DNA from: Paenibacillus sedimenti
Lineage (GTDB): Bacteria; Bacillota; Bacilli; Paenibacillales; NBRC-103111
Length of the DNA: 64,000 nt
Reading direction: 5' to 3'
Assembly: GCF_014534655.1 (NCBI RefSeq)
Contig: NZ_JACVVD010000005.1
Location: 124,001-188,000 of the forward strand
Every line of letters starts with the position of its first letter. The stretch's first letter is position 1. The position numbers were made by a program, and so were the translations under genes. Positions 8,949 to 17,638 of the stretch are shown here, piece by piece. The notes beneath the pieces are model-generated. The model was given only the letters and a program-made list of their open reading frames with translations. It was not told the origin of the DNA and did not search any database.

Positions 8949-10352
8949 TTGCATATTATCGCAGTAGGCTTAAATTATCGTACGGCTCCGGTTGAAATCC
9001 GGGAAAAGTTCGCATTTTCCGATAATGATTTACCGAAAGCTCTGGCAGAATTGAAAGATACTAAAAGCATACTTGAGTGTGTGATTGTCGCCACCTGCAA
9101 CCGAACGGAAATTTATGCGGTTGTGGATCGGCCTCACTTGTGCAGTCATTACATTACACATTTTATCGAGCGTTGGTTTGGCGTTGCCAAAGAGCAATTC
9201 CAAAAGCATTTATATATGTATGAAAGCGAGAAGGCGATTGAACACTTGTTCCGGGTAACGAGCGGTCTCGACTCTATGGTTATCGGAGAAACGCAAATAC
9301 TGGGACAAGTGCGGGATGCTTTTTTACTATCGCAAAATTTGAAAGCGACTGGCGCTTTTTTCAATACGTTGTTTAAACAGTCGGTTACTCTTGCCAAAAA
9401 AGCGCACTCGGAAACGGGAATTAGCGATAATCCGGTTTCCGTCAGTTACGCCGCGGTAGAGTTGGGAAAACGTATTTTCGGATCTTATATGAACAAGACC
9501 GTGATGATTATCGGTGCGGGCAAAATGAGCGAGCTAACGGTGAAGCATCTTTACGCGAATGGCGCCAATAAGGTGATCGTCGTGAATCGTACCTTTGATC
9601 GTGCAGTGGAATTGGCTGAGAAGTTTAGCGGCATTCCTTGTACGATGGATCAGATGCTTGCGCGTTTGCCGGAAGTTGATATTATTATCAGCTCGACGGG
9701 AGCGCCGGGATACGTTCTGACCAAATCCGATATTCAACCCTATTTGCAAAAGAGAAAATCGCGTCCGCTATTCATGATGGATATCGCGGTGCCACGGGAT
9801 TTGGATCCGCAAATTAGCGAACTTGCGAATGTATTCTTGTATGATATTGACGATTTGGAAAATATCGTAGACAAGCATTTGCAGGAACGCAAAAAGGAAG
9901 CGGCTAAGATCGAAATGATGATCGAATCCGAAATGGCGGTTTTCGATCAATGGACGAAGACGCTTGGCGTAAGTCCGGTTATCCATGCTCTTCAAACGAA
10001 AGCGAATCAGATTCACGAAGAGACCATGGACAGTATGTTAAAAAAGCTTCCTGATCTGGGTGAGCGGGAAGTCAAAGTTATTCGCAAATTAACCAAAAGT
10101 ATCGTGAATCAGGTGCTTCGAGATCCGATCCTGCGCATCAAGGAAATGGCCGGGGAACGTCATGGCGATGAAGCGCTGGAGATGTTCACCAAGCTGTTCG
10201 CTCTGGAAGAGACGCTGGAGCGGCAGGAGCAAGCGGATCAGTTGGCACAAGAAGCAGAACGGAAAGCGGTAGAGGCAGAATCAAAGCGCGTTCAGGATGA
10301 GAAAGTGACCGTGCTTGGATTACAAGCCGCAGACGCTCTAGCGCAATCTTGA
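8949..10352 (+). CDS. hemA: Glutamyl-tRNA reductase
   Basis: HemA reduces glutamyl-tRNA(Glu) to glutamate-1-semialdehyde, the first committed step of C5 tetrapyrrole synthesis. The catalytic Cys is in ATCNRTEIYA (Cys50, the family position). The NADPH domain has MIIGAGKMSEL, and a helical dimerisation domain lies at the C-terminus, ending in a charged Glu/Gln/Ala tail. At about 467 residues it is slightly longer than B. subtilis HemA. TTG 8949 is preferred because it gives the family N-terminus MHIIAVG and has AGGTGG 5 bases upstream; GTG 8940 overlaps that site. It is the first gene of hemA-hemX-precorrin-2 dehydrogenase-hemC-cobA/hemD-hemB. Confidence 0.96.
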   Translation: MHIIAVGLNYRTAPVEIREKFAFSDNDLPKALAELKDTKSILECVIVATCNRTEIYAVVDRPHLCSHYITHFIERWFGVAKEQFQKHLYMYESEKAIEHLFRVTSGLDSMVIGETQILGQVRDAFLLSQNLKATGAFFNTLFKQSVTLAKKAHSETGISDNPVSVSYAAVELGKRIFGSYMNKTVMIIGAGKMSELTVKHLYANGANKVIVVNRTFDRAVELAEKFSGIPCTMDQMLARLPEVDIIISSTGAPGYVLTKSDIQPYLQKRKSRPLFMMDIAVPRDLDPQISELANVFLYDIDDLENIVDKHLQERKKEAAKIEMMIESEMAVFDQWTKTLGVSPVIHALQTKANQIHEETMDSMLKKLPDLGEREVKVIRKLTKSIVNQVLRDPILRIKEMAGERHGDEALEMFTKLFALEETLERQEQADQLAQEAERKAVEAESKRVQDEKVTVLGLQAADALAQS

Positions 10353-10386
10353 AAGAACGGCGCTGTAATCGCCGAGGAGAGGTGCC

Positions 10387-11217
10387 ATGGTCACAAAGAG
10401 CTGGTTGTTTGATGCGATGATTTATATGTATGCCCTGAGCCTGCTGTTTTACTTTTCCGACTTCGCAAATGCGAATCGGAACGCAAAACGGATGGGGACG
10501 GGGCTGCTTTTGTTTGTATGGGTTCTCCAAACCGCTTACTTGGGGCTTAACCTGTATGGCCATTTGACGGAATGGGCGTTTGCCCGTTCGGATGTGCTTT
10601 TTATGTTCTCGTGGTTGATTGTCACCATATCGCTGATTGTGAACCGCTTTTTCCGAATTGAATTGTTCGTCTTCTTTGTGAATGTATTAGGGTTTGCAAT
10701 CCTTGCATTAAATGTATTCGGAAATCCGCACGTAACGCCGATAAAAGCAGGTTGGGATATCAATGATGAGCTATTATTCATACATATTACATTGGCTATC
10801 GGCAGTTATGCTGCTTTTTCCATAGCGGCGATATTTTCCGGCATGTATCTGTTCCTGCACAGAATGCTCAAGGAGAAAAAGTTCTCGCAAACGGTGATGA
10901 GGCTGCCTTCCCTGGAGAAGATTGAGAAGTACACGTATCTGGCCGTCATTATCGGCGCCCCTTTACTTTTGCTGGCTTTGAGTCTTGGCATTGTATGGGT
11001 CGTTCTGGAGGGGGATAGAAACCTCTTATATGATCCTAAGGTTGTGAATTCTTTCTTTGTTTTGGTCGCATATGCGTTTTATTTATTTCAGCATTTCTCC
11101 ATGCGGATATCGGGGAAAAGGCTTGCGGCATGGAATCTCGCGGCTTTTCTCATTGTCGTCATCAATTTTGTCGTATCTAATAACGTATCGGGCTTTCATG
11201 ACTGGATATGGAGCTGA
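10387..11217 (+). CDS. hemX: HemX-type cytochrome c assembly family membrane protein
   Basis: This 276-residue polytopic protein with about eight hydrophobic segments belongs to the CcsA/HemX family. In B. subtilis HemX is a membrane protein that lowers the amount of HemA. The place directly after hemA supports the name. The ATG follows GAGGAGAGG. The sequence alone cannot distinguish a regulatory HemX from a cytochrome c biogenesis protein. Confidence 0.88.
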   Translation: MVTKSWLFDAMIYMYALSLLFYFSDFANANRNAKRMGTGLLLFVWVLQTAYLGLNLYGHLTEWAFARSDVLFMFSWLIVTISLIVNRFFRIELFVFFVNVLGFAILALNVFGNPHVTPIKAGWDINDELLFIHITLAIGSYAAFSIAAIFSGMYLFLHRMLKEKKFSQTVMRLPSLEKIEKYTYLAVIIGAPLLLLALSLGIVWVVLEGDRNLLYDPKVVNSFFVLVAYAFYLFQHFSMRISGKRLAAWNLAAFLIVVINFVVSNNVSGFHDWIWS

Positions 11218-11224
11218 ATGAATA

Positions 11225-11923
11225 ATGAAACATCAGTACCCCATAATGCTAGATGTAAATGGCGCCTGCTGTCTGATTGTGGGAGGCGGAAGTATCGCTG
11301 AACGTAAGGCTCGTTCGCTCGTGCAAGCAGGTGCTCATGTCACTGTAGTCAGTCCGGATTTTACGGCTGGGCTTATTGATATGGAGCGAAACGGAGAAGT
11401 GGTACTATACAGGCAGACGTTCAGTTCTCTGACGATAAGCACAGAAGTTGCCGAAGGAACAACTCCCTATAAGCTTGTGATTGCGGCTACCGATGCAGCT
11501 GATGTGAATAAAAAGATTTTTGAAGCGGCTGCTCAACATAGCTTGCTAGTTAATGTAGTCGATCAGCCCGAGTTAAGCACTTTCATCGTTCCGTCCGTTG
11601 TACGCAGAGGAAAATTGGTGATAGCTGTTTCTACAGGCGGTGCGAGTCCGGCAGCAGCTCGGAAAATAGCTCGAGAGCTTGAACAAACGTATGGGGATGA
11701 GTACGAGCTTTATCTGGATTTTCTAAGCGAAGTACGTTTGAATGTTCAGGCCGCCGTCCCGGATAAAGAGGCCCGGCAGCAACTGTTCAAAGAAATGCTG
11801 GAATGGGATGTGTTATCCCGGATTCGGGCCGGATCGTTTGAAAGCTGGAAGCAAGAGATGTTCGAGGCTTTCGAAAAAGAGCCGGTGATGGCAACGATTC
11901 GGGCATTCGGGCAGCGATTATAG
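11225..11923 (+). CDS. Precorrin-2 dehydrogenase / sirohydrochlorin ferrochelatase (Met8/CysG-N type)
   Basis: The 232-residue enzyme should oxidise precorrin-2 to sirohydrochlorin with NAD and may insert Fe2+ to give siroheme. The Rossmann motif is LIVGGGSIAERKA (about residues 18-30). The region with FIVPSVVRRGKLVIAVSTGG followed by SPAAARKIARELE is typical of Met8/CysG N-terminal domains. It lies 7 bases after hemX and 19 bases before hemC. Together with the CobA half of the downstream fusion it supplies the siroheme branch. B. subtilis keeps the equivalent gene (ylnF) elsewhere with sulfate assimilation genes. Confidence 0.9.
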   Translation: MKHQYPIMLDVNGACCLIVGGGSIAERKARSLVQAGAHVTVVSPDFTAGLIDMERNGEVVLYRQTFSSLTISTEVAEGTTPYKLVIAATDAADVNKKIFEAAAQHSLLVNVVDQPELSTFIVPSVVRRGKLVIAVSTGGASPAAARKIARELEQTYGDEYELYLDFLSEVRLNVQAAVPDKEARQQLFKEMLEWDVLSRIRAGSFESWKQEMFEAFEKEPVMATIRAFGQRL

Positions 11924-11942
11924 AGAGACGGGAGCGATAAAG

Positions 11943-12890
11943 ATGAGAACCATTATTGTAGGTACAAGGCAAAGCGCATTGGCGTTGACACAGACCGGGC
12001 AAGCGGTGGAGCAATTGAAGCAAATAGCCGCTGCACATGGGATCGAGTGTCAATTTGAAATAAAGAAAATTGTCACCAAGGGTGACCGCATTTTGGACGT
12101 TACTCTGTCCAAAGTAGGAGGTAAGGGACTGTTCGTTAAGGAAATCGAACAGGCTTTACTGGACGGGGAGATCGACATGGCCGTCCACAGCATGAAAGAT
12201 ATGCCCTTCGAGCTGCCCGAAGGGCTTGTAGTGGGAGCGGTACCCCAGCGCGAGGACGCGCGCGATGCGCTGATCACGCGTGGGCACCGCTCCCTGGACG
12301 AGCTGCCGCAGGGCGCGCTCGTCGGCACCAGCTCGCTGCGGCGCGCCAGCCAGCTGCAGCACGCCCGCCCGGACCTCAAGATCGAGTCGGTCCGGGGGAA
12401 CATCGATTCGAGGCTGCGCAAGCTCGAAGAGGACAATTTCGATGCGATTCTGCTTGCCGCGGCCGGTTTGCACCGGATCGGCTGGCAGGATCGCATCAGC
12501 GCGTACTTGCCGCCCGAGGTCTGCCTCCCTGCCGTAGGGCAGGGAGCGCTATGCATCGAGTGCCGGGGCGGCGACGCCTTCATGCTGGACCTGCTCGGCA
12601 AGTTCCAGCATGAACCGACAGCGCTCGCGGTGCGCGCGGAGCGGGCCTTCCTCGGCAGGCTCAATGGAGGCTGCCAGGTCCCGCTCGGCGCTTACGCGAG
12701 CGTAAGCGAAAGCAGCAGCGGCGGCGCAGAGCCGCTGCTGACGCTGACGGGCATGGTCGGCACGCCTGACGGCACGACCATGCTCAAGGAATCCGTTTCC
12801 GGCAGCGATCCGGAAGCGCTTGGTTTGCTTGTCGCGGATAAGCTGATCGCGCAAGGGGCTGACCGCATTTTAGCTGAGGTGAGGGAGTGA
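11943..12890 (+). CDS. hemC: Porphobilinogen deaminase (hydroxymethylbilane synthase)
   Basis: HemC polymerises four porphobilinogens into hydroxymethylbilane. The N-terminus has IIVGTRQSALALTQT. The substrate region has HSMKDMP. The Cys that carries the dipyrromethane cofactor is in NGGCQVPLGAY (near residue 243). The length of 315 residues is normal. The stretch 12240-12780 is strikingly GC-rich compared with neighbouring DNA. The stop overlaps the start of the cobA-hemD fusion. Confidence 0.97.
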   Translation: MRTIIVGTRQSALALTQTGQAVEQLKQIAAAHGIECQFEIKKIVTKGDRILDVTLSKVGGKGLFVKEIEQALLDGEIDMAVHSMKDMPFELPEGLVVGAVPQREDARDALITRGHRSLDELPQGALVGTSSLRRASQLQHARPDLKIESVRGNIDSRLRKLEEDNFDAILLAAAGLHRIGWQDRISAYLPPEVCLPAVGQGALCIECRGGDAFMLDLLGKFQHEPTALAVRAERAFLGRLNGGCQVPLGAYASVSESSSGGAEPLLTLTGMVGTPDGTTMLKESVSGSDPEALGLLVADKLIAQGADRILAEVRE

Positions 12891-14431
12891 GCGAAGTGAC
12901 GAAAGGCAAAGTATATCTCGTTGGCGCTGGTCCGGGAGATCCAAAACTCATCACGGTTCGAGGCTTGGAAGCGATCCAGAAAGCGGATGTCATCGTATAT
13001 GACCGACTGGCCAGCCCTAGGTTACTGAAGCATCGTAAACCGGAAGCAGAGCTGATCTTTGTTGGCAAGCTGCCGGATAAACATATGTTAAAACAGGAAG
13101 AAATCAACCAACTGCTGGTTGATTTGGCCTTTCAAGGAAAAGTGGTTACCCGTCTGAAAGGCGGCGATCCGAGTGTGTTCGGCCGCGTTGGCGAGGAAGC
13201 GGAGCTTCTGGCTGACAATGAGGTCACCTACGAGATTATTCCAGGCATTACTTCCTCAATCGCAGTTCCGGCCTATGCCGGTATTCCTGTTACGCATCGG
13301 GATTTCACTTCATCCGTTGCGATCGTGACCGGCCATGAATACCCGAACAAAACGTACTCAAGCCTTGATTGGGAACATCTGGCTAAGGCGATTGGCACGA
13401 TGGTTTTCCTCATGGGTGTTGCCAATCTGGAGCAGATCAGCCGCGAACTGATTCGCTGCGGCAAGCCGCCTCAAATGCCGGTAGCGCTAGTGCGCTGGGG
13501 CACTTGGACGGAGCAGGCAACGATTACCGGCACGCTGGAAGATATCGCCGAGAAGGTCAAACAGGCTAATTTCCAATCGCCTGCGGTCATTATTGTAGGC
13601 GAAGTCGTCAAGCTCCGTGAGAAGCTGGCCTGGATCGAGAAAAAGCCGCTGTTTGGCCGCAGAGTGCTCGTGACACGTGCTAGAAGCCAAGCTAGCGAGC
13701 TAGTTGATCTGATCGATGAGTTGGGCGGAGAAGCGGTCGAGTTCCCTGTCATTCGTCTTCAGCCGCCAAGCCGTCCGGAGGCTCAGTTGGCACTCGACGA
13801 AGCGCTCGACAAGCTTCAGACATTCGACTGGATTTTGCTGACAAGCGTGAATGGCGTTGAATTCTTCTTCAGCAGACTTCTAGAGAAGCGCATCGATGTG
13901 CGACGTATGGGAAATGCGCGAATTGCAGCCGTTGGACCGAAAACTGCAGAAGCGCTGGCAGAGCGCGGTATTCTAGCGGATGTATTGCCTGCCAGATATC
14001 AGGGTGAAGGCATACTTGAAGCGATTCAAACCGAGTTGAAGCCGGATCAAAAGGTACTGCTTCCGACAGCTGACCTTGCACGCGAGTACTTGCCATCCAA
14101 GCTTAAGGAGCTTGGCCTTCAAGTGACGGAAGTGGACGTCTATGAGAATGTGTTAGCTTTAGAGGAGGGGGAAGAAGTCGTTTCTCTTTTACAGAATCAA
14201 GGTATTCATATCATTACTTTTACTAGCTCATCAACGGTTACGAATTTATTCGAAGCATTGCGTCAGCTGGGCGTAGAAGATCCGCTGGCCTTGCTGCAAG
14301 GTGTAGAAATCGCTTGTATTGGGCCGAAAACAGCGGAAACTGTTCGTCAGTTCGGCCTGCCGATTACGTACATGGCTGAAGAAGCGACAGTTGCTTCGCT
14401 TGCTGAAAGCTTATCGCTGCATCGAAAATAA
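12887..14431 (+). CDS. Fused uroporphyrinogen-III C-methyltransferase / uroporphyrinogen-III synthase
   Basis: This is a two-enzyme fusion of 514 residues. Residues 1-250 are a SAM-dependent CobA/SUMT domain with VGAGPGDPKLITVRG and RLKGGDPSVFGR. It methylates uroporphyrinogen III to precorrin-2. Residues about 258-514 are a HemD uroporphyrinogen-III synthase, with FGRRVLVTRARSQ at its start and TSSSTVTNLFEAL near its end. One protein thus both makes uroporphyrinogen III and diverts it to siroheme. The GTG start overlaps the hemC stop; GTG 12896 is an alternative. Similar fusions are known in other Firmicutes and Actinobacteria. Confidence 0.95.
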   Translation: MSEVTKGKVYLVGAGPGDPKLITVRGLEAIQKADVIVYDRLASPRLLKHRKPEAELIFVGKLPDKHMLKQEEINQLLVDLAFQGKVVTRLKGGDPSVFGRVGEEAELLADNEVTYEIIPGITSSIAVPAYAGIPVTHRDFTSSVAIVTGHEYPNKTYSSLDWEHLAKAIGTMVFLMGVANLEQISRELIRCGKPPQMPVALVRWGTWTEQATITGTLEDIAEKVKQANFQSPAVIIVGEVVKLREKLAWIEKKPLFGRRVLVTRARSQASELVDLIDELGGEAVEFPVIRLQPPSRPEAQLALDEALDKLQTFDWILLTSVNGVEFFFSRLLEKRIDVRRMGNARIAAVGPKTAEALAERGILADVLPARYQGEGILEAIQTELKPDQKVLLPTADLAREYLPSKLKELGLQVTEVDVYENVLALEEGEEVVSLLQNQGIHIITFTSSSTVTNLFEALRQLGVEDPLALLQGVEIACIGPKTAETVRQFGLPITYMAEEATVASLAESLSLHRK

Positions 14432-14455
14432 CTTGATGAAGGAGGCAGAAACACC

Positions 14456-15451
14456 ATGAGTTTTCCTGTTATTCGTAATCGCCGTTTGCGCAGCTCTTCC
14501 GCGCTTCGCAGCTTAGTTCGTGAAAATCAAGTAACCGTTAATGACGTAGTCCAGCCTATTTTTGTTACCCATGGCGAGGGCATTAAGGATGAAATTCCTT
14601 CCATGCCTGGCGTTTACCACTTCTCTTTAGATCGATTGGAAGAAGAAATAAGTGAAATTACTGCATTAGGAATTCAAGCGATTCTATTGTTCGGTGTACC
14701 TGAGCATAAGGATGCTATTGGGACTTCTGCCTATGATGACAAAGGTATCGTTCAGCGGGCGACACACCGCATCAAGGAGCTGAACCCTTCTCTTTTGATT
14801 ATCGCGGATACGTGCTTATGCCAGTTTACCGACACAGGTCATTGCGGTGTCATTCATCACCATCCGATTACAGGCCAGGCAGACGTTCATAACGATCTTT
14901 CTTTGGAGCTGCTGGTCCGTACGGCAGTGTCGCAAGCGAAAGCCGGAGCTGACATTATTGCGCCATCCAACATGATGGATGGATATGTGCAAGCGATACG
15001 TGCCGGCCTTGATGAGGCAGGCTTCGACAACGTGCCAATCATGGCGTACTCGGTTAAATACGCGTCGGCGTATTACGGTCCTTTTCGTGATGCGGCACAT
15101 TCGACTCCACAATTCGGCGATCGCAAAACATACCAAATGGATCCGGCCAACAGCCGTGAAGCTTTGCGTGAAGCGGAAAGCGACGTGATCGAAGGCGCCG
15201 ACTTCCTCATGGTTAAGCCTGCGCTCGCATACATGGACATCATTCGCATGCTAAAGGATAATTTCGACCTTCCGGTTGTTGCTTATAATGTCAGCGCCGA
15301 GTACTCGATGATTAAGGCTGCCGCCGCACAGGGCTGGATCAATGAAGAGGCGATCGTCATGGAAACGATGACGAGCTTCAAGCGTGCAGGCGCAGATATT
15401 ATTTTAACTTACTTTGCCAAAGACATCGCCCGTTATTTGCAAAACCGCTAA
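14456..15451 (+). CDS. hemB: Delta-aminolevulinic acid dehydratase (porphobilinogen synthase)
   Basis: HemB condenses two 5-aminolevulinate molecules to porphobilinogen. The zinc-type cysteine cluster is visible ([15 protein letters not shown]). The Schiff-base lysine lies in [10 protein letters not shown] and the second active-site lysine in [16 protein letters not shown]. Length is 331 residues. The ATG follows AAGGAGG. It is the last gene of the hemA operon and a terminator follows. Confidence 0.97.
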   Translation: MSFPVIRNRRLRSSSALRSLVRENQVTVNDVVQPIFVTHGEGIKDEIPSMPGVYHFSLDRLEEEISEITALGIQAILLFGVPEHKDAIGTSAYDDKGIVQRATHRIKELNPSLLIIADTCLCQFTDTGHCGVIHHHPITGQADVHNDLSLELLVRTAVSQAKAGADIIAPSNMMDGYVQAIRAGLDEAGFDNVPIMAYSVKYASAYYGPFRDAAHSTPQFGDRKTYQMDPANSREALREAESDVIEGADFLMVKPALAYMDIIRMLKDNFDLPVVAYNVSAEYSMIKAAAAQGWINEEAIVMETMTSFKRAGADIILTYFAKDIARYLQNR

Positions 15452-15464
15452 TTTTTCTTTCATG

Positions 15465-15508
15465 AGAACCATTCATCCTAGAGCAGCTAGGCGCGGGTGG
15501 TTCTTTTG
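15465..15508 (+). terminator. Terminator after hemB
   Basis: AGAACCA at 15465 pairs with TGGTTCT at 15498, followed by TTTTGT. The loop is long, with an internal AGCAGCTAG stretch. Confidence 0.65.
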
Positions 15509-15543
15509 TCATACTTTTGTCGCAATCCCAAAGCTTCCATCGG

Positions 15544-15572
15544 TTGTGACAGGCGTATAATTAGGGCATAAT
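15544..15572 (+). promoter_or_regulatory. Promoter of hemEHY
   Basis: TTGTGA (15544) and CATAAT (15567) are separated by 17 bases, about 50 bases before hemE. Confidence 0.6.
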
Positions 15573-15623
15573 GGATGAGAATAGCAGGAAATTTTACGGC
15601 TCTAAAAAAGAGGAAGGTGCCTC

Positions 15624-16688
15624 ATGAGTTATAACGACAATTTTATTAAAGCTTGCCGGAAGGAAAAGGTAGATACGCTGCCCGTTTGGTATATGCGCCA
15701 AGCAGGCCGTTACGATCCGGACTATCGCAAAATTAAAGAAAAATATTCATTGCTGGAAATTTGCCGGCAGCCGGAGCTGGCGGCTGAAGTCACCATGATG
15801 CCGATCAAAAAGCTCGGTGTCGATGCGGCCATTTTGTATTCGGATATTATGAATCCGGTTGCCTCGCTTGGTGTTGACTTTGATATCGCCCCCAATATTG
15901 GTCCCGTCATTCATACGCCGATTCGTACGGCTCAAGATGTGGAGCGTCTACGTCCCATAGATGTAGAGAAAGATTTATCACACATTATCCAAACCATTCG
16001 GATTTTAGATAAAGAACTTGAGGTTCCTTTGATTTCTTTTGCAGGCGCTCCTTTTACGATCGCTAGCTACCTTATTGAAGGGAAACCATCCAAAAGCTAT
16101 ATCCGCACCAAGCAGATGATGTACGCTGAGCCTAAAGTCTGGTATGCCTTGATGGATAAGCTGGGCGACATGGTGATTACTTATTTGAGATCTCACATTG
16201 CGGCTGGGGCAAAAGCGGTCCAAGTGTTCGACAGCTGGGTAGGGGCTCTTTCTCCTGCCGATTTTCAATTGTATGTATTGCCAACGATGACCCGGATCTT
16301 TAAAGAGTTATCCGATCTGAAAGAACCGAAAATTTATTTCCCTGGCGTAAGTTCGGGCGAATTGCTGCCGTATCTAACTCATTTAGAGGCGGATGTGATC
16401 GGTCTGGACTGGCGCATTCCGATTAACGAAGGGCGCCGGAGAATCGGTGAACGATTTGCGGTTCAAGGCAATCTTGATCCATATGTACTGACGGCTCCGA
16501 TGAGCGTTATTGAGCGACAAGCCAAAGCCATTATAGATGAAGGTATTGAACGCCCAGGTTACATTTTCAACTTGGGTCATGGACTATTCCCTGAAGCATC
16601 CCTGGAGAAATTGAAGGAACTAACTACATTTATCCATACGTACTCACATTCCGCATTATCTCAGCAAGCAGAAAAGAGTGGTGTTTAA
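15624..16688 (+). CDS. hemE: Uroporphyrinogen decarboxylase
   Basis: HemE removes four carboxyl groups from uroporphyrinogen III to give coproporphyrinogen III. The signature near the N-terminus is WYMRQAGRYDPDYR, and GAPFTIASYLIEG lies mid-protein. Length is 354 residues. GAGGAAGGTG precedes the ATG. hemH begins 3 bases after the stop, so hemE, hemH and hemY form one operon. Confidence 0.97.
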   Translation: MSYNDNFIKACRKEKVDTLPVWYMRQAGRYDPDYRKIKEKYSLLEICRQPELAAEVTMMPIKKLGVDAAILYSDIMNPVASLGVDFDIAPNIGPVIHTPIRTAQDVERLRPIDVEKDLSHIIQTIRILDKELEVPLISFAGAPFTIASYLIEGKPSKSYIRTKQMMYAEPKVWYALMDKLGDMVITYLRSHIAAGAKAVQVFDSWVGALSPADFQLYVLPTMTRIFKELSDLKEPKIYFPGVSSGELLPYLTHLEADVIGLDWRIPINEGRRRIGERFAVQGNLDPYVLTAPMSVIERQAKAIIDEGIERPGYIFNLGHGLFPEASLEKLKELTTFIHTYSHSALSQQAEKSGV

Positions 16689-16690
16689 AC

Positions 16691-17638
16691 ATGGCAAACG
16701 GGCGAATCGGTGTATTGATAATGTCCTATGGAACCCCGGAAAGTTTGGATCAAGTTGAAGCCTACTACACGCACATTAGACGCGGTCATCCGCCTACGGC
16801 AGAGCAGCTGCATGAATTGACATCGCGATATGAGGCCATCGTCGGCGGTTTTTTCCCTTTACGAGAAAATACGAACAAGCAGGTTAAGGGATTGGAAGAG
16901 ACGCTGGGCCGAGAACATCCTGAACTGGAGTTTGTTTGCTATCAAGGATTGAAACATGCTCAGCCCTATATTGAGGACGGCGTCGAGCTGATGGTGAAGG
17001 ACGGTATTACAGAGGCAATTGGGGTGGTATTAGCTCCGCATTACTCCACGATGAGCGTTGGAGGCTATGTGAAACGGGCTAAAGACAGAGCTGCGGAGCT
17101 TGGTTTAAAGATCGATTTTGTCCTTAGCTATCATTTGCACCCGAAGCTGTTAGAGGCGCTAAGCAATCGGGTAGAGCGGGCTTTGGGCAAGTTTACGGAT
17201 GTATCGCGCGACGAAGTTCGCGTTATTTTCACTGCTCATAGCCTGCCTGAGAAAATATTAGAAATGAAAGATCCGTATCCGGATCAACTGCTGGCAACGT
17301 CCAATGCTATCGCAGATCGCGTAGGGATTACGAACTGGCAGTTCGGTTGGCAAAGTGCCGGACAAACCGCTGCACCGTGGCTTGGGCCCGATATTTTGGA
17401 AGTTCTCGATACTATTCGCAAAGAAGAAAATGTGAAAAATGTGCTTCTCTGTCCGATCGGATTCGTATCGGATCATCTGGAAGTTCTATACGATATCGAT
17501 ATCGAAGCACAGGCATTGGCCAAGGAGCTCGGCATTCATTTGGAGCGTACGGAGTCGCTAAATACGGACCCGCTTTATATGGAAACCTTGAGCGATGTCG
17601 TTTTTGAAAAGTTGAAGGGAGCGGCGAAGTTGTCATGA
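16691..17638 (+). CDS. hemH: Coproporphyrin ferrochelatase
   Basis: This 315-residue ferrochelatase has the catalytic His region FTAHSLPEKI and the N-terminal MSYGTPES motif. In Firmicutes this enzyme (CpfC) inserts iron into coproporphyrin III rather than protoporphyrin IX. The sequence lacks the C-terminal 2Fe-2S extension of mitochondrial enzymes. Its stop overlaps the hemY ATG. Confidence 0.95.
   Translation: MANGRIGVLIMSYGTPESLDQVEAYYTHIRRGHPPTAEQLHELTSRYEAIVGGFFPLRENTNKQVKGLEETLGREHPELEFVCYQGLKHAQPYIEDGVELMVKDGITEAIGVVLAPHYSTMSVGGYVKRAKDRAAELGLKIDFVLSYHLHPKLLEALSNRVERALGKFTDVSRDEVRVIFTAHSLPEKILEMKDPYPDQLLATSNAIADRVGITNWQFGWQSAGQTAAPWLGPDILEVLDTIRKEENVKNVLLCPIGFVSDHLEVLYDIDIEAQALAKELGIHLERTESLNTDPLYMETLSDVVFEKLKGAAKLS

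Noticed and set aside
12050..12664. Reverse-strand open frame inside hemC
   Set aside because: It is explained by high GC in hemC; composition (Ser/Arg/Pro-rich) is that of an antisense shadow.
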